Source: a virus
Strand: one strand, 5' to 3'
Virus record (IMG/VR): IMGVR_UViG_3300006754_006523
Coordinates: 1-45,156 of that record
Length of the DNA stretch: 45,156 nt
Shown piece by piece: positions 8,175 to 15,315 of this stretch; within the stretch, counting starts at the first letter, position 1, and every line of letters starts with the position of its first letter. The position numbers were made by a program, and so were the translations under genes. The notes beneath the pieces are model-generated. The model did no database searches. It worked only from the letters and a program-made list of their open reading frames with translations, and was not told the origin of the DNA.

Positions 8175-8625
8175 AAAAATAACGACAGATAGCGGATTAG
8201 TAATGGCCACCCTAATAGAAGGAACTGGCGATACTCCATCTACTGGAGATAAAGTATTGATACATTATGAAATTTGGGTTGGAGAGGGAGTAACCACTTC
8301 CGAATATAATTCTGAGACCAATACCTATAGTGACAGTATTCATGATAGTACTTATGATGAAAGAAATCCTTTTCACGGCCCAATAGAGGTGGTAATTGGC
8401 CGGCCAACACCGGATGATGATATCTATACAATGGGAGATTCTATTCAAGGCATAGATGAAGCACTGGTGACGATGAAAGAGGGAGGAAAGAAGGAGCTTT
8501 TTATTCCGGCTTCACTAGCTTACGGAGATTTGGGAGCCAGTAGTTTTCATACGTTCCACGGCTATCGCACCCCTCCCAGCACCCCTCTCAGGTGTCATAT
8601 TGAGTTGGTAGAGATAAAGAAGTAA
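8167..8625 (+). CDS. FKBP-type peptidyl-prolyl isomerase
   Basis: A 152-residue FKBP-fold protein that would catalyse cis-trans isomerisation of proline peptide bonds. Family marks are the strand VLIHYEIW (about 35-42), GPIEVVIG (about 77-84), the IQGIDEALVTMKEGGKK helix and turn, the strand ELFIPASLAYGD, and a C-terminal strand LRCHIELVEI. An insert of about 30 residues lies between the first strands, longer than in simple FKBPs. I start at the ATG at 8167, with GAGGAGG 9-15 bases upstream, rather than an ATG 30 bases earlier that lies inside the previous gene. No signal peptide is present, so it acts in the cytosol. A role in folding phage tail or sugar enzymes is possible but not shown. 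Confidence 0.82.
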   Translation: MSEKITTDSGLVMATLIEGTGDTPSTGDKVLIHYEIWVGEGVTTSEYNSETNTYSDSIHDSTYDERNPFHGPIEVVIGRPTPDDDIYTMGDSIQGIDEALVTMKEGGKKELFIPASLAYGDLGASSFHTFHGYRTPPSTPLRCHIELVEIKK

Positions 8626-8627
8626 AA

Positions 8628-10541
8628 ATGACGAAGCGCCGAGCGCCAGGGTCAATGCAGAAAGCACCAAAGGACTCCCCCACTTTCGGGCCAGATTCCG
8701 TGGCTGAGGTAATTCCTCTTGACTTTGATATCAAAAGTTTCACTCAGCCCAATCAAAAGATTTCTGATTATGTGATGGACTTTGTTGCTAAGCGTGGGGT
8801 TAAAGATGTCTTCTTGATCCCTGGCGGCGGATGCATCCACTTGGTGGATTCATTGGGTCGCCACCCCGATCTTAATTATATTTGTAATTTGCACGAGCAG
8901 GCTAGCGGCGTCGCCGCCGAAGCTTATGCTCAATACACAAATAACCTCGGCGTTGCTCTGGTTACCACCGGTCCCGGAAGTACAAATATTGTTACAGCAG
9001 TTGCGGCCGCGTGGCTAGACTCCACCCCTCTGATGATAATTTCAGGCCAAGTCCAAAAACGAGATATGGTAAATGGCCGCGGCACCCGGCAGATTGGGTT
9101 TCAAGAAATTCAGTCCACCGAGTTGGTAAAAGAAATCACTAAATATGCAGCTGTGGTAGATGACCCCAAATACATCAGATATCATTTTGAGAGGGCCTTT
9201 CACGAAGTCACCTCAGGGCGCCCGGGCCCAGTTTGGCTGGATATCCCCCTCGACATTCAAGCAGCGGAAATAGATATTAATGCGCTTCTCGGTTATTCTC
9301 CAATAATGGAGGCTCCTAAAATTGAAGAGGAGACCATTGATGCAATCATCGATGAGATAAATATTGCGGCGCGCCCAGTATTGCTCGTGGGTAACGGGGT
9401 CAGACTTTCTAAGTGCGAAAAACAGATGAACGAACTCGTCGATGCACTAAAGATCCCAGTCCTCACCACCTGGAAAGCCATTGACTTTTTTGGCGAAGAC
9501 CACGAATGTTTTGCCGGCCGTCCCGGAATCGCCGGCCAGCGAGGGGCCAATTTTACACAGCAAAATGCAGATTTGATCATTACGATCGGAGCGCGCCTAG
9601 ACCATGGCCAAACAGCGTACCAACCCCAGAACTTTGCGCGCGGCGCAGTAAAAGTCATTGTTGACATCGACCCCTTCGAGATCCGCAAAATGGGAGAAGT
9701 GGAATACCCGATCTATGCTGACGCTCGCGAGTTCATTGCGAAGCTCCTTGCACGACGCTCCCAGATTAATAACGACAATAGCGACTGGCTGGAGACAGCC
9801 AAAGAGTGGCAGGAGGAATATCCGGTTGTTTTGGACGAGTATTGGGCCCCCGGCGGTCTTGTTAATAATTACGTATTTGTGGATGTTCTGTCTGAGTTGA
9901 TGAAACCTACCGACTTGCTTATTCCTGGCTCGTCCGGAGCGTGCAGCGAAGTTACTATGCAGGCTTTTAAAGTAAAAGACGGAATGAGGATATTCAATAG
10001 TGAGGGCCTTGGGCCAATGGGGTTTGGAATCGCGGCAAGCATGGGAGGCTGTATTGCTAGCGGCCGAAAGCACACTATTTGCGTCGATGGCGACGGCGGC
10101 TTCTTTATGAATGTTCAGGAACTGGAAGTAGTCCGCAGAGAGAAGCTACCCATTAAATTTTTTGTATTAAATAACGATGGCTATGTTTCCATTCGAAATA
10201 CTCAAAATAAGCATTTCGGAGGACGTCAGGTTGCTTCGGGCCCGGAGAGCGGGTGTACACTACCGGATATTAAAAAGACGGCAGCCTGTTATGGTATTAA
10301 GTATTATTGTATTGATAGTCATGATGAGCTTCGTAAAAAGATGAAGTTGGTGCTGAATTATAAGGGCCCCGCAATTTGTGAAGTTAAGATGCCTCCCACG
10401 CAGGAGACGGCCCCTCGTACTGCTGCTTATAAAAAGAAGGACGGCTCATTCGCCTCACGACCAATGGAAGATATGTATCCGTTTTTAGACCGCGATGAGC
10501 TAGCAGAAAATATGTTCATCGAGATCTTAGAGGATGAATAG
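8628..10541 (+). CDS. Thiamine-diphosphate enzyme, acetolactate synthase-like
   Basis: A 637-residue enzyme of the acetohydroxyacid synthase/pyruvate-type thiamine family. The N-terminal Pyr domain holds the cofactor-activating glutamate (HEQASGVAAEAYA, Glu90); the middle domain is present; the C-terminal PP domain has the GDG motif at residues 488-490 followed about 25 residues later by the NN pair that binds the metal and diphosphate. The C-terminus has an extra tail of about 40 residues with MEDMYPFLDRDEL, which I associate with copies in O-antigen clusters rather than with amino-acid biosynthesis. In that setting a known relative, YerE, joins a two-carbon unit from pyruvate to C4 of a 3,6-dideoxy-4-keto sugar. 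The RfbH-type dehydrase further along would supply such a sugar. An ordinary acetolactate synthase cannot be excluded. Confidence 0.85.
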   Translation: MTKRRAPGSMQKAPKDSPTFGPDSVAEVIPLDFDIKSFTQPNQKISDYVMDFVAKRGVKDVFLIPGGGCIHLVDSLGRHPDLNYICNLHEQASGVAAEAYAQYTNNLGVALVTTGPGSTNIVTAVAAAWLDSTPLMIISGQVQKRDMVNGRGTRQIGFQEIQSTELVKEITKYAAVVDDPKYIRYHFERAFHEVTSGRPGPVWLDIPLDIQAAEIDINALLGYSPIMEAPKIEEETIDAIIDEINIAARPVLLVGNGVRLSKCEKQMNELVDALKIPVLTTWKAIDFFGEDHECFAGRPGIAGQRGANFTQQNADLIITIGARLDHGQTAYQPQNFARGAVKVIVDIDPFEIRKMGEVEYPIYADAREFIAKLLARRSQINNDNSDWLETAKEWQEEYPVVLDEYWAPGGLVNNYVFVDVLSELMKPTDLLIPGSSGACSEVTMQAFKVKDGMRIFNSEGLGPMGFGIAASMGGCIASGRKHTICVDGDGGFFMNVQELEVVRREKLPIKFFVLNNDGYVSIRNTQNKHFGGRQVASGPESGCTLPDIKKTAACYGIKYYCIDSHDELRKKMKLVLNYKGPAICEVKMPPTQETAPRTAAYKKKDGSFASRPMEDMYPFLDRDELAENMFIEILEDE

Positions 10542-11415
10542 GGTACTCATCACCGGTGGATCGGGTTTTATTGCTCAAAGCTTATTGGGGGCCCTCCGCG
10601 GCGACTGGACAGTCATTTGTGCGGGCAGACGCCAATTAGACCTCCTAGACAGCGAAAAAGTCTACAATTTCATCAAAAATGGCCAATTTGACGTTGTAAT
10701 ACATACAGCAAACTATGACGCTGCACCCTCTTTTACTACTAAAGATAAGAACAAAGTCCTCGAACAGAACCTTACAATGTTCTATAATCTTGCTCGATGT
10801 AGCGAGTTCTTCGGGAAAATGCTCTATTTTGGCTCCGGAGCAGAGTTCAGTCGCCCGCATTGGGTTCCGATGATGTCGGAAGACTACTTCGATACACATG
10901 TTCCTACAGATCAATACGGATTATCAAAGTATATTATGACTAAATATGCCGAAAAATCTAACAATATCTATAATTTACGTTTGTTTGCTATAACTGGGGG
11001 CGCCGATGACTGGAGATATCGCTTCGTTTCCCTGGCTTGCTGCAAGGCGCTCTTTGATATGCCCATTACATTCAGACAAAACATCTTTTTTGACTTTTTA
11101 TACATCAAAGATTTGATAAATATTGTTAAATGGTTTATGGTGAACTCGCCGCGCCACCATGTCTACAACACCTGCAGAGGAGAAGTCCACAGTTACCGGT
11201 GGATTGCTGAAAAAATATGCCAATTTGCTGGTAAAAACCTGGAAATTCGCAGCGACGTTCCTGGTTTGATGTCCGAATATAGTGGAGACAACTCTCGCCT
11301 ACTCGAAGAATTAACAGATTATAAGTTTGTGCCCATGGAAGAAAGCATACAAGAGATGCTGTTGCATCTTCAACAGAATAAAGATTCCATTACACCCGAA
11401 ACTTTTGCGTACTGA
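10534..11415 (+). CDS. NAD-dependent sugar epimerase/reductase (SDR)
   Basis: A 293-residue extended short-chain dehydrogenase. The nucleotide-binding loop is TGGSGFIAQSLL at residues 7-18, and the catalytic Tyr-x3-Lys is YGLSK near residue 128. The C-terminal part binds the sugar nucleotide. The size is close to NDP-sugar epimerases and 4-ketoreductases. Its ATG lies inside the end of the thiamine enzyme gene (8-base overlap), and a linked reductase next to a YerE-like carboligase is the arrangement known for yersiniose synthesis, where YerF reduces the added ketone. That makes reduction of the branched product a reasonable job, but epimerisation of another sugar is equally possible. Confidence 0.75.
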   Translation: MNRVLITGGSGFIAQSLLGALRGDWTVICAGRRQLDLLDSEKVYNFIKNGQFDVVIHTANYDAAPSFTTKDKNKVLEQNLTMFYNLARCSEFFGKMLYFGSGAEFSRPHWVPMMSEDYFDTHVPTDQYGLSKYIMTKYAEKSNNIYNLRLFAITGGADDWRYRFVSLACCKALFDMPITFRQNIFFDFLYIKDLINIVKWFMVNSPRHHVYNTCRGEVHSYRWIAEKICQFAGKNLEIRSDVPGLMSEYSGDNSRLLEELTDYKFVPMEESIQEMLLHLQQNKDSITPETFAY

Positions 11416-11435
11416 GGAACAAGGAGAAATAAAAA

Positions 11436-12569
11436 ATGCCTATAACTAACTGCCGCGTTTGCGCCGGCCCCTTTTTCAAGGAGGCGCTCTTAACCTTTAC
11501 TAATATGCCTAAAGCTGCGCAGCATCTGCCCACCCTAGCCGATCTTATCAACGACAAAGGCATCGATTTGGAGGTATGTCAGTGCCAAAAGTGCGGCCTG
11601 GTGCAATTAACAAATGACCCAGTCCCCTATTATAAGGATGTGATAAGAGCCGCGGCATTCTCGGGAGAAATGAAAGCTTTTAGGGAAGATCAATTTAAAG
11701 ACTTTGTACACCAGTATAGTCTCCAGGATAAAAAGGTAATTGAAATTGGAACCGGAAAAGGGGAATATCTTTCTTTAATGAAAGACGCCGGCGCCAAAGC
11801 GTACGGAATTGAGCACGCCCAGGAGTCGGTAGATGAATGTCTCTCTGCGGGACTGCAAGTGACAAAGGAATATATTAATCACTGGGGCTACCGTTTGCGT
11901 GATGCGCCATTTGATGCTTTTTTCATTCTCAACTTCTTTGAACATATTCCAGATCCTAATGCAACTCTATCCTCACTTCACTTAAATTTGGCAGATGATG
12001 GACTCGGGCTCATCGAAGTCCCCAATTTTGATATGATCTTGAAGAACAATCTTTTTACAGAGTTTATCGGAGACCATCTTTTCTATTTTACTAAAGAGAC
12101 GCTGGCTTACGTTCTAGAAAAGAATGGCTTCGAGGTATTGGAGTGTAAGGAGATCTGGTATGATTATATTATTTCGGCCACTGTAAGAAAGAGGCAGAAG
12201 ACTGATGTTAGCAGCTTTGATACTCAGCGCCAGAAGCTACAAGAAGAGATAGATGCTTATACAACGCGCCATAATAGGGTGGCTGTGTGGGGCGCGGGCC
12301 ACCAGGCGCTAGCAGTCTTATCCCTTCTCGATCTTGAGGACAAAGTTGAGTACGTTGTCGACTCTGCCCCATTCAAACAGGGTAAGTACACGCCAGCCAC
12401 CCACATTCCTATTTTTCCTCCGGATACTTTAAATGTTGAGTCCGTCGATGCAGTCATAATCATGGCGGCTAGCTATTCGGATGGGGTCGCAAAGAAGCTG
12501 CGAGATCGTTTTGATCCTACAATAGAAGTGGCAATTTTACGCGATCACGGTCTCGAACACATAAAATAA
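11436..12569 (+). CDS. SAM-dependent sugar C-methyltransferase
   Basis: A 377-residue enzyme with the three-part layout of deoxysugar C-methyltransferases (TylC3/NovU group). The N-terminus is a zinc-binding domain with CRVC at residues 6-9 and a second pair in CQCQKCG. The central domain binds S-adenosylmethionine, with motif I VIEIGTGKGEYL near residue 103 and an FEHIPDP motif near residue 170. The C-terminal domain opens with VAVWGAGHQALAVLSLL, a Rossmann-like loop usual for this family. These enzymes put a methyl group on carbon 3 (or 5) of a 4-keto nucleotide sugar. AAGGAG lies 10 bases before the ATG. It is the last gene before the promoter and operator of the Fe-S block. Confidence 0.82.
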   Translation: MPITNCRVCAGPFFKEALLTFTNMPKAAQHLPTLADLINDKGIDLEVCQCQKCGLVQLTNDPVPYYKDVIRAAAFSGEMKAFREDQFKDFVHQYSLQDKKVIEIGTGKGEYLSLMKDAGAKAYGIEHAQESVDECLSAGLQVTKEYINHWGYRLRDAPFDAFFILNFFEHIPDPNATLSSLHLNLADDGLGLIEVPNFDMILKNNLFTEFIGDHLFYFTKETLAYVLEKNGFEVLECKEIWYDYIISATVRKRQKTDVSSFDTQRQKLQEEIDAYTTRHNRVAVWGAGHQALAVLSLLDLEDKVEYVVDSAPFKQGKYTPATHIPIFPPDTLNVESVDAVIIMAASYSDGVAKKLRDRFDPTIEVAILRDHGLEHIK

Positions 12570-12577
12570 TTTTTATT

Positions 12578-12606
12578 TTGTGCTTTTAGGGAAACTAGTG
12601 TATACT
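12578..12606 (+). promoter_or_regulatory. Candidate promoter of the RHH/Fe-S operon
   Basis: TTGTGC at 12578-12583, a 17-base spacer and TATACT at 12601-12606. The -35 is weak (3 of 6) and the -10 is good (5 of 6). RNA would start near 12613, leaving a short leader that holds the palindrome at 12625-12641. An AT-rich imperfect hairpin at about 12558-12582 overlaps the -35 and could weakly end upstream transcription. Confidence 0.42.
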
Positions 12607-12624
12607 TAGACGTGGAAGCAAACA

Positions 12625-12641
12625 TATGTATGATATACATA
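12625..12641. promoter_or_regulatory. Perfect 7-3-7 palindrome, candidate autoregulatory operator
   Basis: TATGTAT, a 3-base GAT centre, then ATACATA: a perfect inverted repeat with 7-base arms. It lies between the candidate promoter and the AGGGAG ribosome binding site of a gene for a ribbon-helix-helix DNA-binding protein. Proteins of that class bind as dimers to short inverted repeats and often control their own operon, so this is the natural operator candidate. It is AT-rich, so chance is possible. Confidence 0.48.
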
Positions 12642-12651
12642 GGGAGTAAAT

Positions 12652-12888
12652 ATGAGCAAGCGAAAACCATATACCTTTACATTGAACGAAGAAGCAATGT
12701 CTTGGTTTAAAGAATACTCTAAGAAAACTGATCGTTCGATGTCGAGTATTCTCAACTCACATATCTTGTCTTTGAAAGAAGAGCACGAAACTCGTTTTAT
12801 CGGTGGGCCTGAAGTCGGTGTACGAGAAGATTTTCGTGCACGTCCTTATCCACCCAACAGCCTCATTGTAGATTTATTAGGAACCTAG
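12652..12888 (+). CDS. Ribbon-helix-helix DNA-binding protein, likely autoregulator
   Basis: A 78-residue protein whose first 45 residues fit the ribbon-helix-helix (Arc/CopG/MetJ-like) fold: a short strand KPYTFTL (residues 5-11), helix A from about 12 to 28 (NEEAMSWFKEYSKKTDRS), then helix B beginning MSSILNSHILSL. In this fold two chains pair their strands and place them in the major groove. The remaining 30 residues are proline-rich and without a clear fold; they might bind a partner. AGGGAG precedes the ATG. A perfect palindrome lies 11-27 bases upstream of the start, consistent with self-repression of the operon that follows (unknown protein, radical SAM, Fe-S assembly). Confidence 0.68.
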   Translation: MSKRKPYTFTLNEEAMSWFKEYSKKTDRSMSSILNSHILSLKEEHETRFIGGPEVGVREDFRARPYPPNSLIVDLLGT

Positions 12889-12891
12889 ATA

Positions 12892-13245
12892 ATGGCAAAG
12901 AAGAATCAAGAGTTTGTATCAGATGTAACAGGTGAAGTGTGGCACAAGATTAACTGGAAGAAGTGGGATAAAATCATTGACCACGTAGGAGTTATGGTAG
13001 AGTCACACAATAGTCCAGGAAAAAATGGTACAACCGCCGTTCTTAACGAGGGCGACGAAGTATTTATAGACGATATCCGTGGCCGAATTAATCCTCAGTA
13101 CCGTGCTGCCGATCCCACCGGAAAGATCTGGTTCATTCCGATCAGCAAGGTGAAGGTAATAGAAGGCTCTGGTCCAGGCGAGGGCACCAAATATGACCGC
13201 GGCTATCGCGGCGGCGTAAGAATTAAGGAGAACGACAATGGCTAA
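12892..13245 (+). CDS. Conserved-looking protein of unknown function
   Basis: A 117-residue basic protein that I do not recognise. It is rich in tryptophan and charged residues, with a beta-rich middle (DEVFIDDIRGRIN, KIWFIPISKVKVIE) and a glycine-rich C-terminus. There is no cysteine, signal peptide or membrane helix. It begins 3 bases after the RHH gene and overlaps the start of the radical SAM gene by 8 bases, so the three are made together. Small proteins coded beside radical SAM/SPASM enzymes are sometimes their substrates or partners; the strict coupling here raises that possibility, but nothing in the sequence proves it. Confidence 0.6.
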   Translation: MAKKNQEFVSDVTGEVWHKINWKKWDKIIDHVGVMVESHNSPGKNGTTAVLNEGDEVFIDDIRGRINPQYRAADPTGKIWFIPISKVKVIEGSGPGEGTKYDRGYRGGVRIKENDNG

Positions 13246-14539
13246 TTCACATATGAAGATGTTTCAATCCCCCCTAGAGGGCAACCCTTTAGACGAGGCT
13301 GTCGACAAGACTGTCGCCTTCGACATGAGGAACACCACCATTAAGGACGAAAAAGATCGCCAACACTGGCTAAAGGGGTATAAGCCAGCAGTGTACGAAA
13401 AGATGGCAAAATACCCAGAAAAGATCGCCAACGGCGAAAGCATCGCGATTATTCAGTTTCAATATGACTATCTGTGCAATATGGATTGCGAGCATTGCTG
13501 CATTGATAAGTTCTATGTTCCTAAAGCTTGGGAGGCCGCATCCGGCCGGCGCAAGTTTGAACTAGATGACGTACGTGAATTGTCACGACAGGCTGATGAG
13601 ATGGGTCTCGCAAACTTTGTTATTACTGGCGGCGAGCCTCTTATCATGAAAGAGTTCGATGAACTTATTGAGGCTATTGACCCCTCTAAGTTTTACCTCG
13701 TTAGTGACTCAAATGGCTGGAACCTAGACTACAAGCGCGCTGCTCATCTTAAAAAGATCGGTCTAGACAAAGTCCAGCTTAGCTTAGATGGAATCACCGC
13801 GGAAGCTCACGATACTTTCCGCCGAAAGCCCGGCGCCTTCGATCGCGCAATGCGCGCAATTGACGCTTGTAAAGAAGCGGGCTTGCACATTATTTTATCC
13901 ACTGTAATTTGGAAGGATCGAATCTACACAGACGAATGGGTTCAGTTTTTAGACTTCGCAAAAGAGAAGCAAGTTGGAACTTACATTGTATACGCAAAGC
14001 CCGTTGGCGCCTACGAGGGCCAGACGGATGCGATGATGACAGAGAAGGAAGGAAAGATCCTTCAGAAATTCGAGGAAGAATACGACATCTTTACTCATAT
14101 GACCCCTTCATATGGCCGTGACATCGGCTGCATCGCTGTGAAGAGAATGATTCCCATCTCTCGTTATGGAGATGTAATGCCCTGCCCTTACCAGCATGTA
14201 TCTCTCGGAAATTTCTTTGAGGAGCCTTTAGCGGATATTATTAATCGGGGTCTTAACATTAAGTGGTTTGATCCGAAGAAGAATATGCCCTGCATTTGTG
14301 GGGTTGATAAAGGATTCATTAAGAATGTTATCTCCCAGACTTATGGAGATAACGAGGTGCCGGTAAGATACGACCGCGTATTTACTGACGATGATTTTCT
14401 TGACAAAGGCAATATGGGTGATGTACAATTAGGAAGTGGATGCGGTCAAGAGGTGGACACCTGGAAGAACGCTCCTCTAATCACCCTGCGCGGGAAGAAG
14501 ATGAAAGATCACAACTTTGTTGACGACACGGGAGCATAA
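13238..14539 (+). CDS. Radical SAM enzyme with SPASM-like C-terminal domain
   Basis: A 433-residue radical SAM protein. The [4Fe-4S]/SAM site is C80-x3-C84-x2-C87, followed by a GGEP motif (VITGGEPLI, about residue 130) and the usual barrel strands such as VQLSLDG. Toward the C-terminus more cysteines appear (GCIAVKRM, DVMPCPYQH, NMPCICG), as expected for a SPASM or twitch domain with an auxiliary Fe-S cluster. SPASM enzymes modify peptides or small molecules; the substrate is not predictable. The AAGGAG site and the 8-base overlap with the preceding gene put it in the RHH-led operon, and the next two genes make Fe-S assembly proteins, which would help load its clusters. The N-terminal 65 residues form an extra segment before the barrel. 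Confidence 0.87.
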   Translation: MANSHMKMFQSPLEGNPLDEAVDKTVAFDMRNTTIKDEKDRQHWLKGYKPAVYEKMAKYPEKIANGESIAIIQFQYDYLCNMDCEHCCIDKFYVPKAWEAASGRRKFELDDVRELSRQADEMGLANFVITGGEPLIMKEFDELIEAIDPSKFYLVSDSNGWNLDYKRAAHLKKIGLDKVQLSLDGITAEAHDTFRRKPGAFDRAMRAIDACKEAGLHIILSTVIWKDRIYTDEWVQFLDFAKEKQVGTYIVYAKPVGAYEGQTDAMMTEKEGKILQKFEEEYDIFTHMTPSYGRDIGCIAVKRMIPISRYGDVMPCPYQHVSLGNFFEEPLADIINRGLNIKWFDPKKNMPCICGVDKGFIKNVISQTYGDNEVPVRYDRVFTDDDFLDKGNMGDVQLGSGCGQEVDTWKNAPLITLRGKKMKDHNFVDDTGA

Positions 14540-14544
14540 GATAA

Positions 14545-14853
14545 ATGATTACATTCACAGAAGCAGCCGTGACTCATCTTAAGGGCGCCCTAGAAGAAGG
14601 GGACATAATAAGGGTCGCCGTAAAGGGCGGCGGATGCTCTGGAATGTCATATTCATTGAGTGTAGAAGACGAGTTCGACGAGGAGGATATTCTTATTGAA
14701 TATGACGATGTAAAGGTTTATGTAGACCCTCACAGCTCATTTATTTTAAATGACACGACGGTAGACTATGTGGTGACGTTACAACAGCAAGGATTTAGTT
14801 TTAATAATCCCAATGCGAATACTACTTGTGGATGCGGGTCTTCCTTTAGTTAA
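14545..14853 (+). CDS. A-type Fe-S cluster carrier (IscA/ErpA/HesB family)
   Basis: A 102-residue protein with all three cysteines of the A-type carrier family: Cys31 in the GGGCSGM motif and Cys95 and Cys97 in the C-terminal CGCGSSFS. Length and spacing match IscA and ErpA. Such proteins receive an Fe-S cluster from a scaffold and hand it to target enzymes in the cytosol. It begins 5 bases after a radical SAM gene and lies 33 bases before an IscU-type scaffold gene, so it probably serves both this operon's enzymes and the Fe-S dehydrase downstream. Which of IscA, ErpA or HesB it is closest to cannot be decided by eye. Confidence 0.9.
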   Translation: MITFTEAAVTHLKGALEEGDIIRVAVKGGGCSGMSYSLSVEDEFDEEDILIEYDDVKVYVDPHSSFILNDTTVDYVVTLQQQGFSFNNPNANTTCGCGSSFS

Positions 14854-14886
14854 GTACTGGTACTATATACAGAAAAGGAGCCCACC

Positions 14887-15276
14887 ATGGCCTATACAAA
14901 AAAAGTAATTGATCACTTCGAAAACCCACGCAATGTGGGATCAATGGATAAAAATGATAATAGTGTTGGAACCGGCATTGTGGGTGCACCCGAATGTGGC
15001 GATGTCATGAAGCTCCAAATTAAAGTGGACGACGACAACTGCATATGTGATGCAAAGTTTAAAACCTTTGGTTGTGGGTCAGCGATTGCTGCATCGTCGC
15101 TTGCTACGGAATGGATCAAGGGGAAGACCCTGAAAGAAGCTGCTGAAATTGATAATATGCAGATTGTAGAGGAGCTATCTCTACCCCCCGTTAAAATTCA
15201 CTGTTCTGTATTGGCAGAGGAAGCTATTAAAGCAGCCATTGAAAATTTAGAAAGTAAAGCTGGACAGAAAGAATAA
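14887..15276 (+). CDS. iscU: IscU-type Fe-S cluster scaffold protein
   Basis: A 129-residue protein whose key residues fall at the same numbers as in Escherichia coli IscU: Cys37 and Asp39 (GAPECGDVMKL), Cys63 (TFGCGSAIA), the HscA-binding motif LPPVK at 99-103, His105 and Cys106. IscU builds [2Fe-2S] clusters with a cysteine desulfurase and passes them on with help from the chaperones HscA and HscB. Neither desulfurase nor chaperones are in the window, so it must use the host's. The retained LPPVK implies such partners exist. AAAGGAG precedes the ATG. A promoter candidate for the next gene overlaps its last codons. The assignment is very secure; its presence on a phage is the surprise. Confidence 0.94.
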   Translation: MAYTKKVIDHFENPRNVGSMDKNDNSVGTGIVGAPECGDVMKLQIKVDDDNCICDAKFKTFGCGSAIAASSLATEWIKGKTLKEAAEIDNMQIVEELSLPPVKIHCSVLAEEAIKAAIENLESKAGQKE

Positions 15277-15289
15277 ACTTTGATATACT
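15261..15289 (+). promoter_or_regulatory. Candidate extended -10 promoter before the Fe-S dehydrase
   Basis: TGGACA at 15261-15266, a 17-base spacer and TATACT at 15284-15289, with TGA directly before it (extended -10). It uses the same -35 hexamer as the promoter at 6412-6439. RNA would start near 15296, about 20 bases before the dehydrase gene. It overlaps the end of the scaffold gene. Confidence 0.57.
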
Positions 15290-15315
15290 ATCAATAAGAT
15301 GGGAATAGCAGATAT

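Noticed and set aside
8628-10541. Calling the thiamine enzyme the amino-acid gene ilvB
   Set aside because: No small regulatory subunit or other branched-chain genes are near, and the tail fits sugar-cluster copies; the symbol is left blank.
12558-12582. AT-rich imperfect hairpin after the C-methyltransferase stop
   Set aside because: Bulged and nearly without GC; too weak to list as a terminator alone, noted only with the promoter.
14859-14866. TGG-TACTAT extended -10-like element before the scaffold gene
   Set aside because: No acceptable -35 at 16-18 bases; the gene is probably read with the carrier gene upstream.
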